From Mesorhizobium loti (GTDB lineage Bacteria > Pseudomonadota > Alphaproteobacteria > Rhizobiales > Rhizobiaceae): 64,000 bases of DNA. The stretch covers positions 4,407,001-4,471,000 of the forward strand of contig CP050293.1 in assembly GCA_014189435.1 (NCBI GenBank). Reading direction: 5' to 3'. Positions 24,628 to 32,501 of the stretch are shown piece after piece (the stretch's first letter is position 1; every line of letters begins with the position of its first letter). Both the position numbers and the translations under genes were made by a program. The notes below the pieces were generated by a model. That model did not search any database, was not told where the DNA came from, and worked only from the letters and a program-made list of their open reading frames with translations.

Positions 24628-26583
24628 ATGGCATCGACCCTGCCACTCTGGATCCTGGTCATCACAGCACTCGCGTTGACGGCCTGGCGCTCGCACCGTT
24701 ACGCGGTTGCTCTTGCCAATGCACCGGCAGCGGCCCGCTTCGACCGCCCGATGCTGCGTCTCCAGGGCGTGATGGTCGCCATCGGCATGCACCGGAAAAT
24801 GCTCCGCAAGCCGCTTTCCGGCGTGCTCCACGCAATCATCTTCATTTCGTTCTTCGTGCTGTTCACCGCCACGATCGATGCCTTCGGCTCGCGGCTGTTT
24901 CCCGGGTTCTCACTTGCGCCCATCGGTGGCGAAACCTGGATTGCCGCTCTGCAGGATATCTTTTCGGTGCTGATGCTGGTCGGCGTCGGACTTGCACTCT
25001 ATCAGCGCTACGTGCTGCGGCCTGCCCGTTTCGACGGCTCGAGCGGCAGTGATGCGGCAATCATCTATGTGCTGATCGTTCTGATCGTGGCGTCCCTGCT
25101 GCTTGAGGCGGCGGCGCGCATAGCCGGTGGCGCCGATGGCTCGTGGCGGCCGGTCGCATCGGCGCTGGCGGGACTGCTCGATCGTGCCGGCATGTCGGCA
25201 TATGCGGGCGAAGAGCTGTTCTACTGGGTTCACATCGGCTCCATTCTGGCGTTCCTTGTCTATATTCCCGGTTCGAAGCACCGGCACATGTTCCTTGCCG
25301 CGCCCAACATCTACTTCCGCAGCCTGGAACCGCGTGGCCTGGCGCCCGCGGTCCCCGAAGCGCGTGAGGCTCCAGGCATCGACAGCCTGGGACAGTTCGA
25401 CTGGAAACAGCAGCTCGACCTTCTGTCCTGCACCGAATGCGGCCGTTGCCAGGCGGTCTGTCCAGCCTATGCGGCCGGTCTGCCGCTCAGCCCGAAATTG
25501 CTGATCACCGACATGCGCGATGCGCTTGCCGCGGGGTCATCGGCGGCCCCGCTGGTCGGCGGCGTGATTTCCGAGGAGACGCTGTGGGCCTGCACCACCT
25601 GCCGTGCCTGCATGGAAGCATGCCCGGTCGAGATCGAGCATCTGCCCAAGATCATCGACATGCGCCGCCATCTGGTCGACGAAGGCCGTGTCAGCCCCGG
25701 CCTCCAGGAGGCGCTGTCGAACCTGACCCGTCTCGGCAATTCCATGGGCAAGCCTTCCAAGATGCGGGCCCGCTGGACGAGGGAGCTCGGCTTTCCGGTC
25801 AAGGACGCGCGCGAGGAACCCGTCGACGTCCTGTGGTTCGTCGGAGACTACGCGTCCTACGATCCGCGCGTTCAGGAAATCACCCGCAAGGTTGCCGAAC
25901 TGCTGACCGCGGCCGGTGTCGACTTCGGCATCCTCTTCGATGCCGAGCGCAACAGCGGCAATGATGTGCGGCGTGCTGGCGAAGAAGGTCTGTTCGAGAC
26001 GCTCGCTCAGTCCAACATCGATGAGATCAAGGCGTGCAGCTTTAACCGGATCATGACCACCGATCCGCATAGTCTCAATGCGCTGAAGAACGACTATCAG
26101 CATTTCGGCGCGGCGTTCGAGGTGCTGCACTATACGGCGCTGCTGGCGGAACTTATCACGGTGGGAAAACTCGACCTGCATGTCGCCGACGGCGCCAGGG
26201 TCACCTATCACGATCCCTGCTATCTTGGACGCTACAATGGCGGCTTCGACGCCCCGCGCGAGCTGATCCGCGCCGCCGGCTATACGCTTCATGACATGCC
26301 GCGCTGCCGCGAGAATTCCTTTTGCTGCGGCGCCGGTGGCGGCCGCATCTGGCAAGGCGACGACGGCGTGACCGAGCGACCGAGCGAGAACCGCATCCGT
26401 GAAGCGCTGGGCCTGGGCGACGTCGCTTATTTCGTCGTCGCCTGCCCGAAGGACAAGGTGATGTACACCGCCGCGATCGATGCGCTCGGCGTGGCCGACA
26501 GGTTGAAGGCCGTGGACATAGCGGAACTTCTGGTGCCGCGCACACGCCAGGCGCTCGAAATGCCCCCAGTGGAAACGAGCTGA
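24628..26583 (+). CDS. Membrane Fe-S ETF:quinone oxidoreductase, DgcB/EMO-like
   Basis: A 651-residue protein: an N-terminal membrane part with about five to six spans (residues 1-215, NarI-like with several His), then two 4Fe-4S ferredoxin clusters (C268, C271, C274, C278 and C322, C325, C328, C332), then two HdrB-type cysteine-rich domains. The first of these is degenerate: D407, D479 and S482 stand where cysteines normally occur. The second keeps C531 and the FCCGAGGG pair (C566, C567). Relatives accept electrons from EtfAB, for example in dimethylglycine breakdown, and pass them to quinone. It starts 1 nt after etfA, so the three form one electron-transfer unit. Confidence 0.88.
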   Translation: MASTLPLWILVITALALTAWRSHRYAVALANAPAAARFDRPMLRLQGVMVAIGMHRKMLRKPLSGVLHAIIFISFFVLFTATIDAFGSRLFPGFSLAPIGGETWIAALQDIFSVLMLVGVGLALYQRYVLRPARFDGSSGSDAAIIYVLIVLIVASLLLEAAARIAGGADGSWRPVASALAGLLDRAGMSAYAGEELFYWVHIGSILAFLVYIPGSKHRHMFLAAPNIYFRSLEPRGLAPAVPEAREAPGIDSLGQFDWKQQLDLLSCTECGRCQAVCPAYAAGLPLSPKLLITDMRDALAAGSSAAPLVGGVISEETLWACTTCRACMEACPVEIEHLPKIIDMRRHLVDEGRVSPGLQEALSNLTRLGNSMGKPSKMRARWTRELGFPVKDAREEPVDVLWFVGDYASYDPRVQEITRKVAELLTAAGVDFGILFDAERNSGNDVRRAGEEGLFETLAQSNIDEIKACSFNRIMTTDPHSLNALKNDYQHFGAAFEVLHYTALLAELITVGKLDLHVADGARVTYHDPCYLGRYNGGFDAPRELIRAAGYTLHDMPRCRENSFCCGAGGGRIWQGDDGVTERPSENRIREALGLGDVAYFVVACPKDKVMYTAAIDALGVADRLKAVDIAELLVPRTRQALEMPPVETS

Positions 26584-26652
26584 CGGAATGCGATCCAGGA
26601 GATCGAGACCAAGCACCATGGGCAATAGGCCCCGACGAAGGAGAGAGCGATC

Positions 26653-27576
26653 ATGTCGACCCTGAAAATCGGCTTTGTTGGCATCGGAAAAATGGGCACG
26701 CCGATGGCGACCCGTCTCATCAAGGCCGGCTACGAAGTGACTGTCTACGACGTCGACAGCAAAGCCGTTGCGGAGTTGACCGACGCGGGCGCGAAAGCCG
26801 CCGCCGGTGCGCGCGATGTTGCCGATGTTGCGGAGATCGTCTTTGCCAGCCTGCCCAGCCCGCAGATCCTGGAAAAGGTCGTGCTCGGCGAAGGCGGCAT
26901 CGCCGAGGGCAAGGCGGTTCGCATCTTCGTCGACATCTCGACGACGGGTCCGCGAATGGCCGCCAAGGTTGCCGAAGGCCTTTCAGCCAGGAACATCGCC
27001 ATGATCGACGCGCCCGTCAGCGGAGGCTTGAAGGGCGCGCGCAACGGCACGCTCGCCGTCATGGTGTCGGGGCCGAAGGCTGCCTTCGAAACGGCAAGGC
27101 CGGTGATCGAGAATTTCGGCCGGATATTCTTCATGGGCGAGGTTCAGGGCTCCGCCCAAACCATGAAGCTTGCCAACAACCTGCTTGCAGCGGCAGCACT
27201 TGCGATATCCTCCGAAGCGGTCGTGATGGGCGTCAAGGCGGGCCTCGATCCCAAGGTGATGATCGACGTCATCAACGCCTCGAGCGGCCGCAACAGCGCC
27301 ACCGAGGACAAGTTCCCAAAATCCGTCCTGCCGCGCACCTTCGATTTCGGTTTCGCGACAGGCCTGTCCTTCAAGGATGTACGGTTGTGCGTGGATGAGG
27401 CGGAGGCGATGGGCGTGCCAATGGTGGTGGGCAGTGCCGTGCGCCAGTTGCTGAGCGTGACGAACCAGCTCTACGGGCCGGAATCCGATTTTACCTGTAT
27501 GGTCAAGACGGTTGAGACATGGGCGCATGTGGAGGTCGGTTCAGCCCAGACCCCAGATGTCGCCAAAGCGAGTTGA
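26653..27576 (+). CDS. NAD(P)-dependent beta-hydroxyacid dehydrogenase (3-hydroxyisobutyrate dehydrogenase family)
   Basis: A 307-residue protein with an N-terminal Rossmann fold (IGFVGIGKMGTPMATRLI, residues 6-23), the substrate-binding DAPVSGGLKGARNGTLAVMVSG and the catalytic Lys in TMKLANNLLAAA (about K170). The family covers 3-hydroxyisobutyrate, tartronate-semialdehyde and related reductases. AAGGAGAGAG precedes the ATG. It lies between the ETF module and a lactonase, so it may oxidise or reduce the hydroxyacid released from a lactone. Specific substrate not resolvable here. Confidence 0.88.
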   Translation: MSTLKIGFVGIGKMGTPMATRLIKAGYEVTVYDVDSKAVAELTDAGAKAAAGARDVADVAEIVFASLPSPQILEKVVLGEGGIAEGKAVRIFVDISTTGPRMAAKVAEGLSARNIAMIDAPVSGGLKGARNGTLAVMVSGPKAAFETARPVIENFGRIFFMGEVQGSAQTMKLANNLLAAAALAISSEAVVMGVKAGLDPKVMIDVINASSGRNSATEDKFPKSVLPRTFDFGFATGLSFKDVRLCVDEAEAMGVPMVVGSAVRQLLSVTNQLYGPESDFTCMVKTVETWAHVEVGSAQTPDVAKAS

Positions 27577-27578
27577 TC

Positions 27579-28373
27579 ATGGGTGATTCCGAACGTTATG
27601 AAGTCCATGCCGTTCGCTACGGCCATTTCGAACGCCGCTCGGGTGAGAATTTCCTCGGCGGCGACACGCATGATGTTGCGATGCCGCTCGACTACTTCGT
27701 CTGGGCGATCGTTGGGCAGAAACGCACCTTCATCGTCGACACCGGTTTCGACAAACCGACCGGCGACAAGCGCGGACGCAGTGTCGTCAGGCCAGTCGAT
27801 GACGGCCTGGCGGCAATCGGCATCAACCACGCCGATGTCAGCGACGTCATCATCTCGCACATGCATTACGACCATTGCGGAAACCATCACCTGTTCCCGA
27901 ACGCGACCTTTCATCTGCAGGATGCGGAGATGGAGTTCGCGACCGGCCGCTGCATGTGCCACCATGCCATGCGCCATCCCTTCGAGGCCGAAGACGTCAC
28001 CACCATGGTGCGGCGCGTCTTTGCCGGAAAGGTTTGCTTCCACGACCCCGAGTCGCAGATCGCGCCCGGCATCACGCTCCACAAGGTTGGCGGCCACTCA
28101 CGCGGATTGCAGGTGGTGCGGGTGGAAACCGGCAACGGCGCGGTCGTGATCGCGTCCGACGCAGCCCATTTCTACGCCAATATGGAACGCCAGAAGCCGT
28201 TTCCCGTCTTCGATCGGCTTAGCGATGTCATCTTCGGGGTCGAGCGTATGAAACAACTCGCCAGTTCCCCGGCTCACATCGTGCCAGGCCATGACCCGCT
28301 GGTTCTCAAGCGCTTCGCGCGCACCCACCAGGACGTCGAAGACATCGTAAGTCTTGCTCATCCTTTGCCCTGA
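27579..28373 (+). CDS. Metallo-beta-lactamase-fold hydrolase, N-acyl-homoserine-lactonase type
   Basis: A 264-residue protein with the HxHxDH zinc motif HMHYDH (94-99) followed by CGNHHLFPNATFHLQ, a further metal His in GGHSRGLQ and a late HIVPGHDP. This is the layout of the AiiA/AttM/BlcC lactonases, which open homoserine lactones or gamma-butyrolactone. It starts at 27579, 2 nt after the dehydrogenase stop; the frame is open earlier but inside the upstream gene. Clustering with a hydroxyacid dehydrogenase recalls the Agrobacterium blc operon, so a metabolic lactone is at least as likely as quorum quenching. Confidence 0.85.
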   Translation: MGDSERYEVHAVRYGHFERRSGENFLGGDTHDVAMPLDYFVWAIVGQKRTFIVDTGFDKPTGDKRGRSVVRPVDDGLAAIGINHADVSDVIISHMHYDHCGNHHLFPNATFHLQDAEMEFATGRCMCHHAMRHPFEAEDVTTMVRRVFAGKVCFHDPESQIAPGITLHKVGGHSRGLQVVRVETGNGAVVIASDAAHFYANMERQKPFPVFDRLSDVIFGVERMKQLASSPAHIVPGHDPLVLKRFARTHQDVEDIVSLAHPLP

Positions 28374-28574
28374 GCGCGGGTTCTGAAGGACTGCGTGCTT
28401 GGTGGCTTTCAGATGACGACGATGACTCGAAGGAAACGAACTAGCCACGAACGCATCGACATTTGGGCCCAAGGCGCAACTTTGGGCGCAGAAGTCAGAG
28501 CGATGACCGGTGCCCGAAAACTGATACGGGAGGTTGAACGACCTCCGCTATGAGGCGCAGCCGCGCCGCGCAGA
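28374..28574. other. Convergent intergenic region with a small hairpin
   Basis: The 201 bp between the ends of the lactonase and GntR genes. They contain a perfect 6-bp stem GGAGGT-TGAACG-ACCTCC at 28529-28546 and a weaker GCCCAA...TTGGGC pair around 28465-28488. No T tract follows, so a terminator is plausible from position only. No gene seen. Confidence 0.35.
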
Positions 28575-29246
28575 TCACCTACCCAGCAAGTTCTTCTCGA
28601 CCGTCTTGAGGTGACCAAGCATCGCCGTCTTCGCGCCCTCCGGATCACGGTGGAACAACGCTTCCAAGATCGCCTGATGTTCCCGGCAATACACCTGACG
28701 TCGCTCTTCCGAAAATGAGCGCCTCTTCATTTCAAACCAGGGTGACTGGTTGCGAATGGCACGCATGAGATTGTGGATCTCTTTCAGGAAGTCATTGCGG
28801 CAGCAGGCAAACACCCGGTGATGGAATTCGGCATCCCAATGCTCGAACTCGGGCATCTCCATGGCATCGCATGCGGTCTGGTGTGCTTCGCGAACGGCAT
28901 TCAGTTCGGTTGCGCTGGCATTGGTCGCGGCAAAGGCAGCCGCTGCTGGTTCGAGTAGCTGCCTGATCTCCATCATGTCGGCGGGGCTGGTGCCTTCCAT
29001 CCGTGCGACCATCGATGCGATCGATGTCGGGTTGGTCGCCGTCAGAAAGGTGCCGCGCCCGACATGCCGCACGACCGTTCCGTCGTCCTCCAGGAAGCCG
29101 ACGGCACGGCGCACGGTGTTGCGCGCGACGCCGAATTCGGCTGCGAGGTCGCGCTCGGGCGGCATGCGGCCGTCCTCGAGCCATTCGCCGGAGGAAATCC
29201 GCTTCTTCAGCATTGTGGCAATGTCGTTGGCGACGAGCTTCGGCAT
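28575..29246 (-). CDS. GntR-family transcriptional regulator, FadR subfamily
   Basis: A 223-residue regulator: an N-terminal winged helix (PPERDLAAEFGVARNTVRRAVGFLEDDGTVVRH, about residues 28-60) and a C-terminal FCD domain with the metal-binding Asp/His pattern (HWDAEFHHRVFACC and EHQAILEAL). The ATG at 29246 is chosen as the usual N-terminal length; upstream in-frame codons give no similarity. It diverges from the FAH-family gene at 29454 and probably controls that long operon through the repeated sites in the 207-bp gap. Ligand likely an organic acid, by family. Confidence 0.88.
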   Translation of the reverse strand: MPKLVANDIATMLKKRISSGEWLEDGRMPPERDLAAEFGVARNTVRRAVGFLEDDGTVVRHVGRGTFLTATNPTSIASMVARMEGTSPADMMEIRQLLEPAAAAFAATNASATELNAVREAHQTACDAMEMPEFEHWDAEFHHRVFACCRNDFLKEIHNLMRAIRNQSPWFEMKRRSFSEERRQVYCREHQAILEALFHRDPEGAKTAMLGHLKTVEKNLLGR

Positions 29247-29453
29247 TCGTTGAGAGTCTTTTATCTGATCCAATGTTGAACCAATCTTATCAAGCGATTG
29301 CCATTCGGTCCAGTGTCCAGACGAAATGCAAGTGCGATATGCCCAAATTTTGTTGAATTGTGAATCCGAACCCTCTTGCAGCATGAACCAATCGGCGGTA
29401 GCGTGTAGCGAAAGAGCCAGTTTTGGTTCAAAAAAGGTTCAGGGAGGAATCGA
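29247..29453. promoter_or_regulatory. Divergent promoter region with repeated TGAACCAATC words
   Basis: Identical 10-mers TGAACCAATC occur at 29277-29286 and 29384-29393, and the reverse-complement core TTGGTTCA at 29423-29430 overlaps a direct repeat GGTTCA-AAAAA-GGTTCA (29425-29441) spaced 11 bp, one helical turn. The last copy ends just before the RBS (GGGAGGAAT) of the FAH-family gene. These are the best candidate binding sites for the divergent GntR regulator. Confidence 0.45.
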
Positions 29454-30332
29454 ATGCGGGTCGCGACTTTTTCGATCGCCGGCGAACGTCGCGTAGGCCT
29501 TGTCGATCTTGATGCCCAAACCGTCGCGCCCTTCGATTTCACCGTCGAACAGGCGAGGAGCGGCATCCTGGCCTTGATCGAACGCAATGGCGCCGGCGTG
29601 CCGCGCACCCTGTCGCCTATCCCGTTGGCGCAGGTCGAGATCGAAGCGCCGATCCCGCAACCGCGCCGCAACATCTTCTGCGTCGGCAAGAACTATCACG
29701 AGCATGCGCATGAGTTCGCCCGCAGCGGTTTCGATTCCAGCGCCGGCGCCGGGGCGATCCCGAAACATCCGATCATCTTTTCAAAAGTGCCGGAATCGGT
29801 GGTCGCCAACCATGCCAATGTGCTGATCGATTCCTCCGTCTCGACGGCCATTGACTACGAGGCGGAACTCGCCGTCATCATCGGCAAGGGCGGGCGCGGC
29901 ATCTCCAGGGAAAACGCACTCGACCATGTCTGGGGCTACACGATCGTCAACGACGTCACCGCCCGCGACCTGCAAGGCAAATACAGCCAGTGGCTGATCG
30001 GCAAGTCGCAGGACACGTTCTGTCCGATGGGGCCATGGGCGGTGACCAGGGATGAACTCGACCTGGCCACCGCCGGCATCCGCTGCTTCGTCAATGAGGA
30101 CCTGCGCCAGGATTCCCGGATTTCGCTGCTCATCTTCGACATCCCGACCATCATCGCGACGCTGTCGCAAGGCATCACGCTGAAGCCCGGAGACATCATC
30201 GCAACCGGCACGCCGGTCGGCGTCGGCATCGGCTTTGATCCGCCGAAATATCTCAAGGCCGGTGACGTCGTGCGCATCGAGATCGACGGCATCGGCACGC
30301 TGGAAAACCGCTTTGCGGAGCACGTGCAATGA
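29454..30332 (+). CDS. Fumarylacetoacetate hydrolase (FAH)-family protein
   Basis: A 292-residue protein with the FAH catalytic fold from about residue 75: NIFCVGKNYHEHAHE, HPIIFSKVPESVV, IDYEAELAVIIGKGGRGI (metal-binding Glu residues) and VVNDVTARDLQGKY, ending in LKPGDIIATGTPVGVG. The family performs metal-dependent C-C bond hydrolysis, decarboxylation or hydration of 2-oxo acids. Length fits the 2-hydroxyhepta-2,4-diene-1,7-dioate isomerase/ureidoglycolate-lyase-like group. GGGAGGAAT precedes the ATG. First gene of a long plus-strand operon; its stop overlaps the next gene by ATGA. Confidence 0.9.
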   Translation: MRVATFSIAGERRVGLVDLDAQTVAPFDFTVEQARSGILALIERNGAGVPRTLSPIPLAQVEIEAPIPQPRRNIFCVGKNYHEHAHEFARSGFDSSAGAGAIPKHPIIFSKVPESVVANHANVLIDSSVSTAIDYEAELAVIIGKGGRGISRENALDHVWGYTIVNDVTARDLQGKYSQWLIGKSQDTFCPMGPWAVTRDELDLATAGIRCFVNEDLRQDSRISLLIFDIPTIIATLSQGITLKPGDIIATGTPVGVGIGFDPPKYLKAGDVVRIEIDGIGTLENRFAEHVQ

Positions 30333-31108
30333 CGACCGTGACGGTTGGCCAAGTCGTCGCGGAGGTTGTCGGCGAAGGCACGGCCGTGGTGATGATCCAC
30401 GGTCTCGGCGGCACGTCGAACATGTTCCAGCCGCAGATGGCAGCACTGTCCGGCTATCGCGTCATCCGGCTCGACCTGCCGGGCTCCGGCCGCTCGCCGC
30501 GCCCGATCGAGCAGCTCACCATCGAAGGGATGAGTGAGGCAGTCATCCGCGCCATGGTCGGCATGGGGGTCGCATCCGCGCATTTCGTCGGTCATTCGAT
30601 GGGCACCATCGTCTGTCAGCAGATTGCGGCAACGCAGCCCGCGCAGGTCACCTCGCTGACGCTGTTTGGCGCGCTGGCGGAACCGGCCGAGGCGACGAGA
30701 CAAGGCCTCGCCAACCGGGCACGGCTGGCGCGCTCGGGCGGCATTGCCGATATCGCCGACCAGATCGTCGCCAACGCGATCTCGGCGCACACCAGGGAGA
30801 CTTCGCCAGCCGCCGTCGCCTTCGTGCGGGAATCGATCACCCGCCAGGACCCGGAATCCTATGCCCGCACCTGCGAGGCGCTGGCCAAGGCGACCTCGGT
30901 CGATGCGCGGCGGATCTCGGCGCCGACATTGCTCGTCACCGGCGATGCCGACACGGTCAATCCGGCGGGTGTCGGCCAGGCGCTTGCCGACAGGATCAAG
31001 GGCGCCGTATTCTCCTCACTGGATCGGTGCGGGCACTGGGCCACGGTGGAAAGCCCGCGCGAGAGCAGCCAGAAGCTCGCCGATTTTTTGAGACGGGTTG
31101 ATAGGTGA
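30329..31108 (+). CDS. Alpha/beta hydrolase
   Basis: A 259-residue alpha/beta-hydrolase fold protein with oxyanion segment MIHGLGGTSNMFQP, nucleophile elbow GHSMG (Ser about residue 90), acid Asp in LLVTGDADTVNP and His in LDRCGHWATVE, a complete catalytic triad. Length and the LDLPGSGRS motif resemble 3-oxoadipate enol-lactonase (PcaD) and C-C hydrolases of meta-cleavage pathways. It starts by ATGA overlap with the FAH-family gene, the classic pairing of an enol-lactonase or C-C hydrolase with an FAH enzyme, but no ring-cleaving oxygenase is visible. Confidence 0.88.
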   Translation: MTTVTVGQVVAEVVGEGTAVVMIHGLGGTSNMFQPQMAALSGYRVIRLDLPGSGRSPRPIEQLTIEGMSEAVIRAMVGMGVASAHFVGHSMGTIVCQQIAATQPAQVTSLTLFGALAEPAEATRQGLANRARLARSGGIADIADQIVANAISAHTRETSPAAVAFVRESITRQDPESYARTCEALAKATSVDARRISAPTLLVTGDADTVNPAGVGQALADRIKGAVFSSLDRCGHWATVESPRESSQKLADFLRRVDR

Positions 31109-31160
31109 GGATTTCAGATCGGGCGTAGAACTACGCGCTCGGCAGGTTGGGAGGCTTGTG

Positions 31161-32501
31161 ATGGCAGACGACAGCTGGAACGGCAACGGTTCGAGCAGCA
31201 CACTGTTCACCAATGTGCGCGTGCTCGACGCGACCGGTGAATATCCGTACACCGGTGAGGTGCTGGTGCAGGGCAACCGCATCAAGCAGATCACCAAGGG
31301 CTCCTCGCGCTTCGGCTCGTCTTCGTCCTCCGCCTACAGCGGTGGCGTAACAGGGGGTGTCACGACCATCGACGGCATGGGCGCGACGCTGATGCCAGGC
31401 ATGATCGACGCGCATCTGCATCTGTCCTGGAACAACGCCCCCGGTATCGACCCCATCCAGATGATGGAAATCGAAGAACACATGCTGGTCACCATGGAGA
31501 TGGCCAAGCTGGTGCTCGACGCCGGCTTCACCGCCGGCCGTGGTGCTGCCGCCGCCAAGCCGCGTCTCGACGTCGTCGCGAAAAAATTCATCAACCAGGG
31601 CCGCTTCCCGGGGCCGCGCTATCTTGCGGCGGGGCCGGAAATCACCACGGTCGGCGGGCTTGGCGATTCCTCGCCCTCCCATATCCCCCATGAAGGCCTC
31701 AATCTCGGCATCGTCGTCTCCGGCCCCGAGGAAATCCGCCGCACCGTGCGCCAGCTGATCAAGTACGGCGTCGATTCCATCAAGCTCAATTTGTCCGGCG
31801 AGAGCATCACCGGCATGGGCGCCGAGGAAACGCCGATGTCGGAAGAGGAGGTCGCCATGGCGGCTTCCGAGGCGCGCTGCCGCAACAAGGTGCTGTCGGC
31901 GCATGCGCGCTCGTCCGGCTCGGTCAAGCAGTGCGTTCGCCACGGCATCCAGAACATCTACCACGCGTCCTTCGCCGACGAAGAAGCACTCGACATGCTT
32001 GAGGCGGTCAAGGACAAGCATTTCGTCGCGCCCGGCATCGCCTGGCTGATCAACACCGCGCGCCACGCCGAGCAATGGGGCATCAAGCCCGGCTCGCCGC
32101 TTTCGCTCGAATATGAGCGCGAGCTCGAAATGTGCATCGAGACGATGAAGAAGATGCACAGGCGCGGCATCCGCGTCTGCATCGGCGGCGACTACGGCTT
32201 TGCGTGGACGCCGCAAGGCACCAACGCCAAGGACATCCAGACCTTCGTCGAGATGCTCGGCTTCTCGCCGATGGAGGCCATCCAGGCCGGCACCAAATAT
32301 GGCGGCCAGATCATGAACATGGGCGACGAGCTCGGCATGATCAAGGAAGGTTACCTCGCCGACCTCCTGCTGATCGACGGCGATCCGATTTCCGACGTGC
32401 GCATCCTGCAGGACAAGAACCGCATCCTCGCCATCATGAAGGACGGCAAGTTCCACAAGGCGCCGCGCATGAACGAGCAGCGCCGGCGGCTGACTGCATG
32501 A
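31161..32501 (+). CDS. Metal-dependent amidohydrolase-family protein
   Basis: A 446-residue protein from the ATG at 31161 (GGGAGG 6 nt upstream). The amidohydrolase landmarks are there: HxH in PGMIDAHLHLSW (H85, H87), a Lys in SIKLNLSGES, His in LSAHARSSGSV and IYHASFADEE, and an Asp in CIGGDYGFAW. The C-terminus MIKEGYLADLLLIDGDPISDV is the usual beta-sandwich end. Closest in style to prolidase/imidazolonepropionase-like amidohydrolases that split amide or carbamate bonds. A Ser/Gly-rich stretch (about 48-67) interrupts the N-terminal beta-sandwich, which is unusual. It overlaps the first permease gene by ATGA, binding hydrolysis to transport. Confidence 0.88.
   Translation: MADDSWNGNGSSSTLFTNVRVLDATGEYPYTGEVLVQGNRIKQITKGSSRFGSSSSSAYSGGVTGGVTTIDGMGATLMPGMIDAHLHLSWNNAPGIDPIQMMEIEEHMLVTMEMAKLVLDAGFTAGRGAAAAKPRLDVVAKKFINQGRFPGPRYLAAGPEITTVGGLGDSSPSHIPHEGLNLGIVVSGPEEIRRTVRQLIKYGVDSIKLNLSGESITGMGAEETPMSEEEVAMAASEARCRNKVLSAHARSSGSVKQCVRHGIQNIYHASFADEEALDMLEAVKDKHFVAPGIAWLINTARHAEQWGIKPGSPLSLEYERELEMCIETMKKMHRRGIRVCIGGDYGFAWTPQGTNAKDIQTFVEMLGFSPMEAIQAGTKYGGQIMNMGDELGMIKEGYLADLLLIDGDPISDVRILQDKNRILAIMKDGKFHKAPRMNEQRRRLTA

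Noticed and set aside
27579..28373. Assigning the lactonase to quorum quenching
   Set aside because: The zinc motif supports a lactonase, but the gene lies with a hydroxyacid dehydrogenase and ETF genes. A catabolic lactone is equally or more likely.
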